Shown in pieces: positions 49,974-64,000 of a DNA stretch of 64,000 bases; positions within the stretch are counted from its first letter, which is position 1; each line of letters opens with the position of its first letter. The position numbers were made by a program, and so were the translations under genes. A model generated the notes under the pieces. It searched no databases. It was not told where the DNA came from and worked only from the letters and a program-made list of their open reading frames with translations. Source of the stretch: Alviniconcha marisindica (lineage: Eukaryota > Mollusca > Gastropoda > Provannidae); NCBI GenBank assembly GCA_018857735.1, contig JABMCL010000460.1, positions 277,501 to 341,500 of the forward strand, in the 5' to 3' direction.

Positions 49974-52900
49974 TTTGTTGTTTTTGCATTGTTGTGTTTT
50001 TTGGGGAGGGGGTTGGGGGGAGACTGGGTGTTAAAAGACCAATTTCCTTCCTTCCTTTTTAGGTTTTTAATTGTTATTTTTGACTGGCATGAGATACATG
50101 AACCTGTGTAGTTTTTATGCACCCATGATGCTGCTCGCTGCCGCTTGTTGAAACATTGTAATATTGGCTTTTTCTCCGAGGACTATCAGAGTGTGAGGTC
50201 TTTTAAATTTTCTCAGACTTGCGAAAGTGAGGTCTTCAATTCTTTCATTGCAGTTTATAGTTTTATACAGTTTTGGTGATCTTGACCAGGTCACAGAGGT
50301 CAAGGTCACAGAGGTGCTGGAAAGGCAAATGTGCAAGTTGTATTTTCCATATTAAATTGTTACATGATGCAGGTTGGAGCTTTGTGGAGTTGTAAGTGTT
50401 GCATGATGGTAACTACTTACCTCCATTGAATTTTACACTTTCATGCCAGTAGCAACAGACAGCCTTTATCATTTTTCCAGTCGTGAGCCATGAACCCATG
50501 CTGATGTTAACAGTAACAAAGATTTCAGGTGTCTATGGCGTCCTATGTTGTGCGTTTTTAAGAATGTAATAGCATTTGAAATGTTTCTTTTAGTGTTATT
50601 CCTAGTTACTGTAGTTCATATGCAATAACAAGTCTTCCACCTGCGAAAATTGCTATGCAAAAAAAGTAAACCACAAAATAATATTTTTTGCTCTATTGCT
50701 GTGTTTCAGGGTCTGAAGTTCCTGACCTTTCCGTACTTACTGACCCTACAGCTGAAGCGCTTTGACTTTGACTATAACACCCTTCATCGCATCAAACTCA
50801 ACGACAGGTCATTGATTCTTCCATGATTAGACTCAGTCTTTCTGGTTTTGGGGTTGGAGTATTGTGGACATGTGTTCTGTATTGCTGTGTTGGGGTATTG
50901 TGGACATGTGTTCTGTATTGCTGTGTTGGGGTATTGTGGACATGTGTTCTGTATTGCTGTGTTGGGGTATTGTGGACATGGGTTCTGTATTGCTGTGTTG
51001 GGGTATTGTGGACATGTGTTCTGTATTGCTGTGTTGGAGTGTTGTGGACATGTGTTCTGTATTGCTGTGTTGGAGTGTTGTGGACATGTGTTCCATATTG
51101 CTGTGTTGGGGTATTGTGGACATGTGTTCTGTATTGCTGTGTTGGAGTATTGTGGACATGTGTTCTGTATTGCTGTGTTGGAGTATTGTGGACATGCATT
51201 CTGTATTGCTGGGTTGTATTGTGGACATGTGTTCTGAATTGCTGGGTTGGAGTGTTGTAGACATATGTTCTGCATTTCTGGGTTGGAGTGTTGTAGACAT
51301 ATGTTCTGTATTGCTGGGTTGGAGTGTTGTGGACATGTGTTCTGTATTGCTGTGTTTGAGTGTTGTGGACATGTGTTCTGTATTGCTGTGTTGGAGTATT
51401 GTGGACATGTGTTCTGTTTTCTGTGTTACTTGCTCAGAGAATTGGGTGGATGTATTTGGAATAGCATTTTTCTGTCCCTGCAGCCCTGAGGCTGGCCTGC
51501 TGCTTGTGACAAAAATACTAATGTTGGCTTTCTGTCAGGCACTGTGTGAGGGAGATCTTTAAGACTTTGCAGGCCAGTAACCTCCATTGAGTTTTAAACT
51601 GTCGTCCAGTTTCAATGACTCAGTCAGCTTCAGTGACTGTATACAGTTTCAGTGACCTCATGTCAAGGTTAGCACAAACTGTAATTGTTTGTTGCATTTT
51701 CTTGGATACCATTTCCACAAGATGTTTGAAACACTGCATGCTGATAACCTGTCTCAGGCTTTACACATTCCTGCTGATTATGCAGTGGGACTGGATGGGT
51801 GGGACTGTTGATGACTCTCAGGATTAATATTGACGGTGCTTGATCACTGTCATCTGACTCAGCGGTGTTCAGTTGTACATTTACTGCTTTTCAGGATGAC
51901 ATTTCCAGAGATCCTGGACCTCAACCGCTTCAGCGAGGTGGTAGAGAATGGGGAGGAGACATTGGAGGCTGGTGCGGAAAAAGCTGCTGCAGATGATTCC
52001 AAAGCGTGTGCGGCAGCCACCACCACTGCTGACAGTGGGGATGAAGGTGAGACAGTTACAGGGAAAGCTCAGTCTGACATAGGGGGTCAGGACGTTGGCT
52101 GGCCTGTTGGCGCGGTGCTTGGTGCAGTGAGTCTGTGCAAGAGAGGAGAGTAGCGCTATGCAAAAAGTGAGCGACAACAACTTTATCCTTCATCTGGTGT
52201 GCAACAGGTTGAAGATGTGTAGGGGAGGGGGCCACCAGTGTTACTCATGATGCACAGACATACATAGTCAACACATTAGGCTTGAGTGTGACAGTCTAAA
52301 CCTCCCACCCATGCATCACCCATGCACATAGGACTTTACTAAGTCACACTAGGTCTTAGCATTGTGCTTAGCCATTCTGGTCAGCGTGTTAGTCACTCGC
52401 TTTTATTAGTGTTCCTGGCTCAGTTTTGTCTAAAGTGTGAATGAGTGCATGTGTATCGGTCGTGATTAAAGTTTCCAGTACAGCCTGTAATGGTTACAAT
52501 CTCTTCAGATCGCACTGAGACCCTCTGGGGTTCCAGCAACCAAGCTTGCATGCCAGGTCAGATGCCATAAACCGTAAAGTGTGATAAACGCTGGGTACAC
52601 ACACAGACCTGTGCACAGACATGCACACTGAAGATATGGAGGAACAACTGGGATGGGAGGGATTCTAGGACCAAGGCAAAGACTTTAGTAAGGTGTTTGC
52701 TGTCCCTTGTACAGCTTTTGACAAGGGAATTCTGATGGGTGTATACGAGAAGAGCAGCCAGTCCTATGCGGCAGGGAACTTGATCTGATGGAAGTAGTTT
52801 CTTTTGTTCTAGCTATTGACGAAGGGATAGAAATGGAGACGGGCGGGTCAGCAGCTTCATCCAACAGCGATGCTTCCAGTGTCAGCAGTGAAGCTGCCAC

Positions 52901-55900
52901 AAACGATCGCAATGCCAGAGAATTAGCCTCAAAGGTAATCGTCTGAAAAGAAAAGGCGTTGTTCTCTTACAGTGTTTCCTTGTTTGCATTGTTTTAGTGC
53001 TTGCTTATTTTTCTTTACGCTGTGAATAAAGTCAAAAATGATGTGTTGCTTTCTCCACTTGTATGCTTTTCTGCATGTCATGTAGGTGTCGTGAGCATAA
53101 AAGAATATATTTATGAAGTGCCTACACCTAACATGAGCCAAAAGCATGCATGGTACGGCAACAGCTTTTGCTGGTACCAGTGACGGAACATGTAGCCTGG
53201 CAACAGCTTTTGCTGGTACCTGTGACGGGACACGTAGCATGGCAACGGTTTTTGCTGGTACCTGTGAGCATGACAGGACATGTAGCGTGGCAACAGCTTT
53301 TGCTGGTACCTGTGACGGGACACATAGCATGGCAACAGTTTTTGCTGGTACCTGTGACAGGACACGTAGTATGGCAACAGCTTTTACTGGTACCTGTGAG
53401 TGTGACAGGACACGTAGCATGGCAGCAGCTTTTGCTGATACCTGTGATGGGACACATAGCATGGCAACAGCTTTTGCTGGTACCTGTGAGCATGACAGGA
53501 CACGTAGCATGGCAGCAGCTTTTGCTGGTACCTGTGACTGGACACGTAGCATGGCAACAGCTTTTGCTGGTACCTGTGAGCGTGACAGGACACGTAGCAT
53601 GGCAACAGTTTTTGCTGGTACCTGTGAGTGTGACAGGACACATAGCATGGCAACAGCTTTTGCTGGTACCTGTGACAGGACAGCACAGCAACAGATTTTG
53701 CTGGTACCTGTGACAGGACACACAGCATGGCAACAGCTGTTGCTGGTAACTGTGACAGCTGGAGACATTCCAAGTACTAGTCATACAACATTTAGCCTCA
53801 GTCAGATTTAGCCTCTAACAAGTCAGCACTGTTTTCAATGCAGTCTGATTCCATTTGTGTGTGTGTGTGTGTGCAGGGTCCATATGTGTATGAGCTGTTC
53901 TCCATTATGATCCACATTGTGTGCCATGCAGTCTGATTCCATTTGTGTGTGTGTGTGTGCAGGGTCCATTTGTGCATGAGCTGTTCTCCATTACGATCCA
54001 CATTGTGTGCCATGCAGTCTGATTCCATTTGTGTGTGTGAATCAGTGTAGCTGTTCAGAGTGTCAGTCTGATTCCATTTGTGTGTGTGTGTGTGCAGGGT
54101 CCATTGTGTATGAGCTGTTCTCCATTAGATCCACATTGTGTCCATGCAGTCTGATTCCATTTGTGTGTGTGTGTGTGCAGGGTCCATTTGTGCATGAGCT
54201 GTTCTCCATTACGATCCACATTGTGTGCCATGCAGTCTGATTCCATTTGTGTGTGTGTGTGTGCAGGGTCCATTTGTGTATGAGCTGTTCTCCATTATGA
54301 TCCACATTGTTTTCCATGCAGTCTGATTCCATTTGTGTGTGTGTGCAGGGTTCATTTGTGTATGAGCTGTTCTCCATTATGATCCACATTGTTTTCCATG
54401 CAGTCTGATTCCATTTGTGTGTGTGTGCAGGGTCCATTTGTGTATGAGCTGTTCTCCATTATGATCCATTCTGGCAGTGCTGCTGGTGGCCACTACTACG
54501 CTTATGTCAAGTTAGTACATGGCTGGAGCTCTTTTCTCTTTTTCACTCCTTTGTAAATAACACGGTGGAACCATTGTGCTTTGAACAAACCATCTTGGGA
54601 CACAAGGAAACAACTAAGGCTGCCTAGCTGTTCATGTGACTGTTTACTTGAAGATGTAGCGAGGATTGATGAGCATAGTGATCCTGATGAAAGTGGTCAG
54701 AACTTGACAGTCTTTCGTAACTCTTCCCATTTCAAGGGTCAGCAGTGATGGAGCAGTTGGACCTATCCAGTTCAGTTGATTTGCCGTTAGAGCATCACTT
54801 GGCTGTCTAGTTCAGTTGATTTACCAGTAGCGCGTCACTTGGACGTCCGGTTCAGTTGATTTGCCGTTAGCGCATCATTTGGATGTCTGGTTCAGTTGAT
54901 TTGCCGTTGAAGCATCACTTGGATGCCCAGTTCAGTTGATTTGCCGTTAGAGCATCACTTGGATGTCCTGTTCAGTTGATTTGCCGTTGAAGCATCACTT
55001 GGATGCCCAGTTCAGCTGATTTGCCGTTCGAGCATCACTTGGATGTCCTGTTCAGTTGATTTGCCGTTGAAGCATCACTTGGATGCCCAGTTCAGTTGAT
55101 TTGCCGTTAGAGCATTACTTGGATGTCCGGTTCAGTTGATTTACCGTTAGAGCATCACTTGGATGCCCAGTTCAGTTGATTTGCCGTTAGAGCATCACTT
55201 GGATGTCCGGTTCAGTTGATTTGCCGTTAGAGCATCACTTGGATGCCCGGTTCAGTTGATTTGCCGTTAGAGCATTGTTTGGACGTCATTTACCATTAGG
55301 GCATCACTTGGCTGTCACATTCATTTCCTGTTAACCCATCACTTGGATGTCCAGTTTAGTTGGTTTATCATTAGGATAGTCACTTGATACAGATTGCCCC
55401 ATTTTATGCTCCCAATCAAAGCTGAATGTTGCCATGTTTTGTTATTATTGGGTTTGTTTGGGTTGTTGTTGTTTTTTGGGGGTGCATATGGTCAGTTGCA
55501 TTTTTGTGCACAAAGCAGAATTAGAGTTTTTTAACATTAGTGTAGCATTCTGTATGATTATTAGAATTCAGTTTGTTATGGTGCGCGTCCCTTTGGTAGC
55601 CAGGGAGGGTAGTGCTAGCACTATGATTTAGGCCTGGGGTTTTAGCTGAATCAGCTGCACCAGTGCTGCGTTGAAACTGTGGACAATGTGGTTGATTTAT
55701 CACTTTTGGTTCACCTATTTTTGCAGGTCTTTCACAGATGGTCAGTGGTACAGCTTCAATGATCAGCAGGTCACAAAGGTAAGATTTTCCCATCAGTCTG
55801 TTTCAAATCCTGTGTGTGAGAGAGTGAGTGGATGTGGGTGCATCTGAGAGAAAAAGAGTGTGAAAGTGGGGTGTGCATGCATTTATGCACGTGTTTTTGT

Positions 55901-58151
55901 GTTACTTTGCCATTGTCCTACTCAAACTTGATTCAAAGTTGGTATAAAATTCTTTGCAGATTCACCCTGATATAACTTGTCCTGGTTGACTGGGTGTAAA
56001 AGAAACATTGCCTTTCTTGTTTGCAGATTACGTATGAGGACATTCAAAAAACCTACGGAGGAGCTGCCATGAGCAGGAGTTACTATTCTTCCGCTTACAG
56101 CAGGTAGTGTATACATATTTTTTTTAAATCAAGAGAAATTTAACAAAAATTAGGGTGGGTCATTAAGTGGAAATTCTTGTGTTTGCATTGTCAGTATCAT
56201 GTAATGTAAAAAGTATTGGGTACAAGTTTTCCTCTGACCCTCAGAGTGAAAGTTTGAAGAGGTTGATGTTGATATTCACATTTGACTGGCATGGTAGGTA
56301 AGGTGATGCAGTGATTAGTCTTTATAAGGCTGGCATGTGGCAGCATTTTTCTTGATGTGTTCTTGGAATGGGATCTTTCGTGCATCGGAATATGCCCCAG
56401 AGCTTGACACATTTTTTCTTCTTAATTTTTTTGTTTTGTTTATAAATCTCAAACTTCTTACTGTGGTTATATGTGGTTATATACATGTACATAGACTTGA
56501 TTATGCACAAGATGGCATTTTGGTCTTCCTGTTCATTTTTTTTTTTTTTACCCCTTCTCAGTATTATAATTTATACACATTTTAAAAAAAGTAACAAAAA
56601 AGGAGTTTTACAAAATGTGATGTGTGTTTTCAGCTCCACAAGTGCATACATGTTGATGTATCGACAGATTGACAAACAAAGGAATGCAGGTAGGATAGTT
56701 TATGTTACTTTCTTTTTTCAAACCCAGCCTGCATTTTGCTAGTGGTTCTTTTTGTGAGTGTGTGTGTATTCTTTCTTTCTCCCCCCCCCCCCCCCCCCTT
56801 TTTTGTTGTTGTTGTTGTTTGTTCTGTTTTTGTTTGTCTGAAAGATGGTTGAAGCAGCAGTCAATTTCTGACTGGACTTCTGCATCTGTTTTGAGCTGTA
56901 GTGACTTTGTGTTTTGTGATGGCGTAGTCTGAGATTTCTGATTCCATCACCCAGTAAAGAAACCATGGTTTAGAGGTTGGGCTTCATCTGTGATGTTTTC
57001 CACCTTCACCTCACTGGGAGGGGGGTCTTTTCCTCATAAAATGAACTACCCTTGTGATAGTTTTGTGTTTTTAGACTAATCTTGATGTTACCAGAGGAAT
57101 TCCCTGGTCCAGGGAAGAGTGAATTTCTGCTGGTATTTTTGTTCTGTTTTGTTTTGGAGCATGTGCTTGCAGTTGCATTCTGCAAAACTGACGAAATGAA
57201 TTTACCCTGTGGTGTTTTTGTATTTGTAGACTTCATGTCACCAGAGGAATTCCCTGAACCATTGAAGCGTCAGTTACAGGAACAACAGCTTAGAGAGGAG
57301 CAGGAACGTCGCCAGAGAGAACTGGATAAATCCACGTGCAAGGTACATTAGCATGTTATGATGGTGAGGTGTCCCATTGTAAGAAGTGCTGTCTGTTATC
57401 TGAGGGGGCAATGTTGGTGTAGGCCTGAAAAAGTTGGCTTGCTGTGTGGGCATGTGGGTGTATAGTAGTTCTTAGCATCAAAAAACATTTGTGTTGGGAG
57501 GGGGGGGGGGGTTCCATAGCACTGAAAAACCTTTGTCTGTGAGTGTGTGTGTGTCCTTGGCATCAAAAAACATTTTTGTGCATGTGTGTCCAACCACTCC
57601 CCCCCCCCCCCCCCCCCGAAATCTTTTTTGTTTGTATGTGTGAGCCCACAACATCGAAAACGCAAACTTACTTGAGTGTACAGGAGTGATCAGCTGCATG
57701 TCAGCATTTAGCACAGACATTGAAGGTTTGTTCAACCTTCAACTGAGTTGCAGGGATGTATTTTTGTTGCTTGTGTTGTATTGGTGCAGGTGGTGTGTGT
57801 GTGTGGTCCAGGTTAATGTTGGAGCCTGGTTTTATGCTTTTGTCATCAGATCAAGGTTTACATGTTCCACCCTGACGATCAGAGGAAGATGGAAGTTCGT
57901 CTGGAAATCCACAAAGATAAAACACTGGCAGAGGCCACATCCATAGTGCACAAGGTTTGTGTGTGTCTGTATGTATGCGTGCATGCACTTGCAGGATATG
58001 GCAGGAAGATATGTTGACATAATTCAAACTCATTGCACAGTCAGTACATACTCGCAGTGAATGAAAGCTAGTTTTATAAATGATTTTCCACGAATAATGC
58101 TAATGTTCTTTCTGTATGTGTTTGTGGGTGTGTGTATAGTAGTTCTTAGCA

Positions 58152-58213
<62 letters not shown>

Positions 58214-61200
58214 TTTTGCTGTTATTTACTCTCTTGAATGGTAAGGCACTCATCAGTTCATTAATTGCTGGTGCTCCAGTGACTAGAGGCTAGTTCAACT
58301 GGACAGACCAGCTGATGCACTGTCTCGCGGCCTGGTCATGTGTGAGTTGTCAGTGCTGCTTTCACCTGGTAACGGGACAGACCAGCTGATGCGCTGTCTC
58401 GCGGCCTGGTCATGTGTGAGTTGTCAGTGCCACTTTCCTCTGTTAGCTGGACAGAGCAGCTGATGCGCTGTCTCACTGCCTGGTCAGGTGTAAGTTGTCA
58501 GTGCTGCTTTCACCTGGTAACTGGACAGACCAGCTGATGTGCTGTCTCACTGCCTGGTCATGTGTGAGTTGTCAGTGCTGCTTTCACCTGGTAACTGGAC
58601 AGACCAGCTGATGTGCTGTCTCACTGCCTGGTCATGTGTGAGTTGTCAGTGCCACTTTCACCTGGTAACTGGACAGACCAGCTGATGTGCTGTCTCACTG
58701 CCTGGTCAGGTGTGAGTTGTCAGTGCTGCTTTCACCTGGTAACTGGACAGACCAGCTGATGTGCTGTCTCACTGCCTGGTCATGTGTGAGTTGTCAGTGC
58801 TGCTTTCACCTGGTAACTGGACAGACGGGTTGATGTGCTGTCTCACTGCCTGGTCAGGTGTGAGTTGTCAGTGCTGCTTTCACCTGGTAACTGGACAGAC
58901 CAGTTTGATGTGCTGTCTCACTGCCTGGTCAGGTGTGAGTTGTCAGTGCTGCTTTCACCTGTTAACTGGTCAGACAGGTTGATGTGCTGTCTCACTGCCT
59001 GGTCAGGTGTGAGTTGTCAGTGCTGCTTTCACCTGTTAACTAGTCAGACCGGTTGATGTGCTGTCTCACTGCCTGGTCAGGTGTGAGTTGTCAGTGCTGC
59101 TTTCACCTGTTAACTAGTCAGACCGGTTGATGCTGTCCTGCTTCTGGTTGACATGCTGTCCTGCTGCCCGGTCAGGTGTGAAACTTGTCAGTGTGCTGCT
59201 TTCAGCTGTTAACTGGTCAGACCGGTTGATGCTGTCCTGCTTCTGGTTGACATGCTGTCCTGCTGCCCGGTCAGGTGTGAAACTTGTCAGTGTGCTGCTT
59301 TCAGCTGTTTGAGCTGGAACACCTGGTGGATGTTTCGTGCTGCCGCTTGGTGAAGTACGACGAGTACCTGGACTCGCTGGAGCGGTCGTACGAAGGGGAG
59401 GAACAGACGCCCATAGCCACTGTGCTGGGAGGGGTCAAGGCCAGCTACAACTTTGACCTCCTCCTTGAGACCAGGAGCCCTGACCAAGTCTTCCAGCCTT
59501 ACAAACCAGGGGGTTAGTCGCTGTTGTGGTGACAATGCTGATAATGGAAGTTTTGACCAACGTGGTGGGTGATATATGGGGATGATAACAGTCGCAGTGT
59601 AGGTGATGGTGGCTTGGACACTGGTGATAACACTGATCATGATGACGGTTATGATTTCAGCAAATATTCTGCTTAATCTTGTGGGGATAATAATAATAAT
59701 AATGGATGTGGTGGTGGTGATGAATCTGGTCTGATGAGGATATTGTGAATGATTTCAGTGAGCATGGTGGGTAATGACAGATGGGATGATGATGACATTG
59801 TAGAAGATGATGATAGCATGTGTCCAGCCTCTGAATTCTCAGAATACCTGGAGAATTTTTTTTATAAAGAAATCTAGGTGGAAAAGACAGAGGCAAAATA
59901 GGTGGGTCAGACTATGCTTTAATCCGATGTACGCACAGTAATGAAGTGAAGGAAATTGACTTGACATGGCTGACTGTGTTGCTGATTCAGGTGTGACAGT
60001 CAAGGTGTTTCTGGTGGACATTCAGACCTACACGATCAGGCCCCCAGTCAGTGTGCGAGCTTACCTGGTGCAGACGGTAGAGGAATTCAAAAACCTTCTG
60101 TCTCAGGTCAGTCCAATCAACTCACCTTGTTTCCAGCATGTCTGCGAAAGACGACAAGCCTTGTTGTATCTGGATTGATTTTGTAGATTTCACTTGACGT
60201 GTGAGAAGAGTTTTGAAGTGTGCATTTTCTTATTTAACAGAGTTTGATCATCCTGGGGTGACCCTGAGAGACGTGATGTTAAAATCCAAGTATTGATTAA
60301 CCTGTTGTGTGGGTGGGTGTTTCCAGGTGTTAGGACTGCCAGCGGATTCCATGCGGCTGGTTCTGGAAAGGTTCCACAATGATTTGCGCCTGCTTACCAA
60401 CCCGTCCAAGACCCTGAAGGCAGAGGGCTTCTTCAAGAGCAACAAGGTAAGATGGCCATTGGGTGAAACTGGCTTGAACGGGCAAGTCCTCCATTTGTAG
60501 ACAGCCATTTGTCCCAGTAGATGTTTGCAGCTCCTTGCCACCATCGGATAGGACATGTGGTGTGCTGGCAGGGGCGCTTTGGGGTACACCTATGCGCTTG
60601 TCTTTAGTATGTACGGTGTGGCTGTTACTGCTCTTGCTAATACTTCTTTAGTTGCATGTGCAGGTCAGCATGTACCCATAAGGAAGGCTGGAACCCTCAA
60701 ACCGTACAGGTTGAACCTGAAGTAGTGCAAACACTCGTTCAGTTTGCACACTGTTTATGGACCCTCAGCCATATCAGCATGTGCCCATGAAGAAGGCTAA
60801 AATCCTCAAACTATACAGGTTGAACCTGAAGTAGCGTAAACACTCGTTCAGCTTGCACACCATTTATGGACCCTCAGCCATATCAGCATGTACCCATGAG
60901 GAAGGCTGGAACCCTCAAACTGCATGGGTTGACTTGGAGTGGTGTAAACGCTGACTCAGTTTGCACAGCTTTTACAGACTGTCATCCGTGGCAGGGTACT
61001 CCACAGTGCTGCTGCTAGTGTTTGGATCGGTCATATTTTACAGCATCTTTTCTTGTGCTACGCTCAGGTGTACGTGGAGTGTTCTGGTGACACGGCAGAT
61101 GCCAAACTTCCTTACGCCCAGACTCGCCTGTACCGCCTTCTGGACCAGCATCAAAACACCATCCGAATCCACGTCAACGTTCCAACCCCAGGTACGCATG

Positions 61201-64000
61201 CAGGCGCCAGTCCTGTCCTTGCTTCCACTCCAGGGCAACGGAATGGTTCAAAGCCACAATCCCTGCCTTCCTTGGGTCCTTATTCAGTGGAGTGCCAACT
61301 TTGGATGATTGGTTGTATGGACATGTGTGTACAGTTACTGTTGAACCTTTTGTTTCAAAGTAACTGCTGTATTTAAAAAGAGAAAATTGTGCCTCGGTGA
61401 CGTTGGCCTCTTCTGAAATGTTTTTGAGTGAAATCCTTCAAACTCTGCATGATGGTAACTGCTGTGGAATGTCAAACATCAGCAGATGCTATCTGTAGAA
61501 GCGTTTCTGTTGCAGCTGTAGTTCAGTGAGAGGGTGGTACATTGATTGCAATGGTGTTAGGACGTTTGATTGCTCTGCAGGTTCTGTTGAGAGCCCTTTG
61601 TGTGATTATCTGTGCCGTTTGCGTAATGCACTTATGGTTTTACATTTAAGGTGCTGCATTAGAAATTTCCATTGTTGTTATTAATATTAAGGAAGTATGA
61701 ACAAAATTCAGACAGTTATCGGTTATAGTTTTATTTCCAATTTAGAATGTGCATTGCCAGAGCATTTGAGGAAGGGGGTGGGGGTGAACAGAATGTGAGT
61801 TGGGGGGGGGGGGGGGGGGGCACGTAGAATGTGAGTTGCCTGAGCATTTAGGAGGCAGGGAGTGGGGGGAATGTTTTATGTGGAGTTCTTGTGGATGCCT
61901 TATTAGGCAGCTTCACAACGCCCTGTCACGTTCCTGATGCATGTACGCACCCATTTTCAGAAACGGTGAGCCAGTACATGACCTCCCTGCAGCAGAGCCG
62001 ACAGCGGCGGCAGTACTACTCTCGGGCGGCAGGGGGCTGCGGGGACAACAGCGACGACAGCCCAGCTCTCGCCTCCATGCGCGACCGCCGCAGCTCGCTA
62101 GGGGGCGTGGCCGGCGGAGACTACAGCGGGGAAATGGACTACGGTGAGGGCGGGGGCGTGCGAGGGGGGGACCTGGACGCCCGCCTGGCCTCGCTGGGGC
62201 TGGGGCTGGGCGGCCTGAGCGTGCACACCTCCCACAGCGACCCTTCCATCTACCACAGCTGCCGCAACACGCTGGACAGCAGCAGCTTTGTCGTGGGGCC
62301 CTCCAGCGACAACGACAACAACTCCAACTCCTCGCTGCACTGCTCGCCCTCCGGGTCGGACGGGCGCAGCAACAGCCCCGTGGGGCCCAGCTCCTCCAGC
62401 CAGGACACCAGCACCAGCGCCGAGTTCTCCCTCTCCGCCAACTTCCCCTCCCCCCACGACGCCCCGCTCTCCTCCCCAGACGATATGGACGCTGACTGCG
62501 GGGGCTTCCGGGACCCCCCGGCCGGGGACAGTTTGGCAGGGCAGGACTTGCAGTTCTCCCCCTCCCCCCCTGGAGGTGAGGAGGGGGAGCTGGCAGCCGT
62601 GTGCAAAGTGAAAGGCAACTTGAAACTGAACCCCAGTTCCGCCGCCGCTGCAGAGGACGGTTCCCTCGCGCTCGGGGTGTTGGGCGGTGGTGCTGCTGCC
62701 ACCGCTTCTGCCTCCGCCCCCATCCCTGTGCAGACCTCCTCTTCCACGGTCCCCATCTCACCGGAGGAGGACTGGGATGTGGAGATTGCGAAAGTTCACC
62801 CCCCTCCTCCACCCCCTCCTCCGCCTCCGCCTCCGCCACCCCCTCCACCCCAGTCCCTGGGGAAGCTGGCCACCCCAGTGGCAGAGTCATCGAGCTCGCG
62901 AGGTGCCGAGTCCGGAGGGGAGAGTGGGTTCGAGTCCAGTTCTGGGGTGGGCCAGAGCGGGTGGGAGACGGATGAGGAGGCTTCTCATCGCTACTTCTAC
63001 GCCATGCCCCTGCCTGCCGAGGAGTGCGACCCGGGAGTGTGCAGTGAGTTTGTTTGTGATGCTGTAGGGCGCTTGTGGTGTTGCAGCAGTCCTTTTTTTA
63101 ATGTTCAGGGTTCGCACAGTCTTCGAAGGTCTTTGAAAGTCGGGGGACAATGGGTTAAGCTTTTCAAGGCCTTGAAAGTCTGTGAAAACTGAGTGGGGTC
63201 TGTGAAAGTTTGTGAATTTTGTGGTCTTCAGAGTACTAGGGAAAACCTATCAGCTTGTCAGTCAGAAACTGCGTTTCCCAAGACCAAACAATAGTGTTTT
63301 TTTTAAATTGTGCAAAATCACAAAGAACGCACTTCCTATCAGTTTTGACTGATAGAGTGCATCAGGTATAGTAAGGGCTGTGCCCCTTTACTGGATGTGC
63401 AGAAGAGTTGCATACCTTCGTGTTGCTTTTCCGCACCATATTACAAAGGTTTGTGAATTTTGAAAGGATTTTTCTGTATGAACCCTGATTGTTGTGGGTT
63501 CATTAGTGCCTTCATTTTTTGTTGGAGGTTAAGGAAGGCACATTTGAAGGCATTAAAAACAATTTTCATGCAAATCATGGCTGAAAATGTGTTTAATAGG
63601 TGTCAAAGAGTACGTATGAGTTGGAAAAAAAAAAGTGACAAAAAACTTTTTGGCTCAAATTTGCACTACCGTATCCGGCCTTAAGGCAAATTACTGTACA
63701 CGGAGACGATAAAGTTGTATTGGTTCCTTGATTTACTGTTGTAGGTTCAGTAGTTCCTTGATTTTATGTTGTAGGTTCAGTAGTTCCTTGATTTTATGTT
63801 GTAGGTTATTTGTTCCTTGATTTACTGTTGTAGGTTCAGTAGTTCCTTGATTTTATGTTGTAGGTTCATTAGTTCCTTGATTTTATGTTGTAGGTTCATT
63901 AGTTCCTTGATTTTATGTTGTGGGTTCAGTAGTTCCTTGATTTTATGTTGTAGGTTCGTTAGTTCCTTGATTTTATGTTGTAGGTTCATTAGCAGTTCCT

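Overview
This is eukaryotic nuclear DNA from an animal with introns. I infer a mollusc, probably a gastropod. The inference rests on long (CA)n/(GA)n arrays, short SINEs ending in (TTAC)n or (CTAC)n, and proteins that match animal families without looking vertebrate. No prokaryotic genes, CRISPR arrays or viral genes were recognised. Exon boundaries were placed by hand from homology to remembered family sequences, GT-AG sites and phase continuity.

Layout. Positions 1 to about 27,000 are gene-poor. They hold microsatellites, minisatellites (including a 2-kb array of a ~61-bp unit), two related SINE families, foldback elements and tandem duplications, with no convincing exon. If the TMTC-family gene whose first exon lies at 27,087-27,337 (minus) is intact, this stretch is probably part of its first intron.

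Positions 27,000-64,000 carry four genes. (1) A TMTC-family O-mannosyltransferase, minus strand, first coding exon only. (2) A complete seven-exon gene for a ~215-residue ankyrin-repeat protein, plus strand, 27,651-33,924. (3) A complete five-exon gene for ribosomal protein L10a (RPL10A), minus strand, 40,161-36,396, 216 residues. (4) Most of USP47, a ubiquitin-specific protease, plus strand, 24 exons from 40,380 to 63,043, running off the window. Genes 1/2 and 3/4 are two head-to-head pairs with short shared upstream regions (313 and 218 bp between start codons). Genes 2 and 3 converge. RPL10A introns hold one strong and one weaker candidate box C/D snoRNA.

The most unusual feature is in USP47. 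Three of its 3' splice sites have been copied upstream into the preceding intron. Exon 14, which carries the catalytic His, has at least six acceptor-bearing decoys at 82-86 bp spacing. Exons 20 and 18 have smaller versions. Every decoy examined leads to an in-frame stop within about 20 codons, so its use would give a truncated protein or a decayed transcript.
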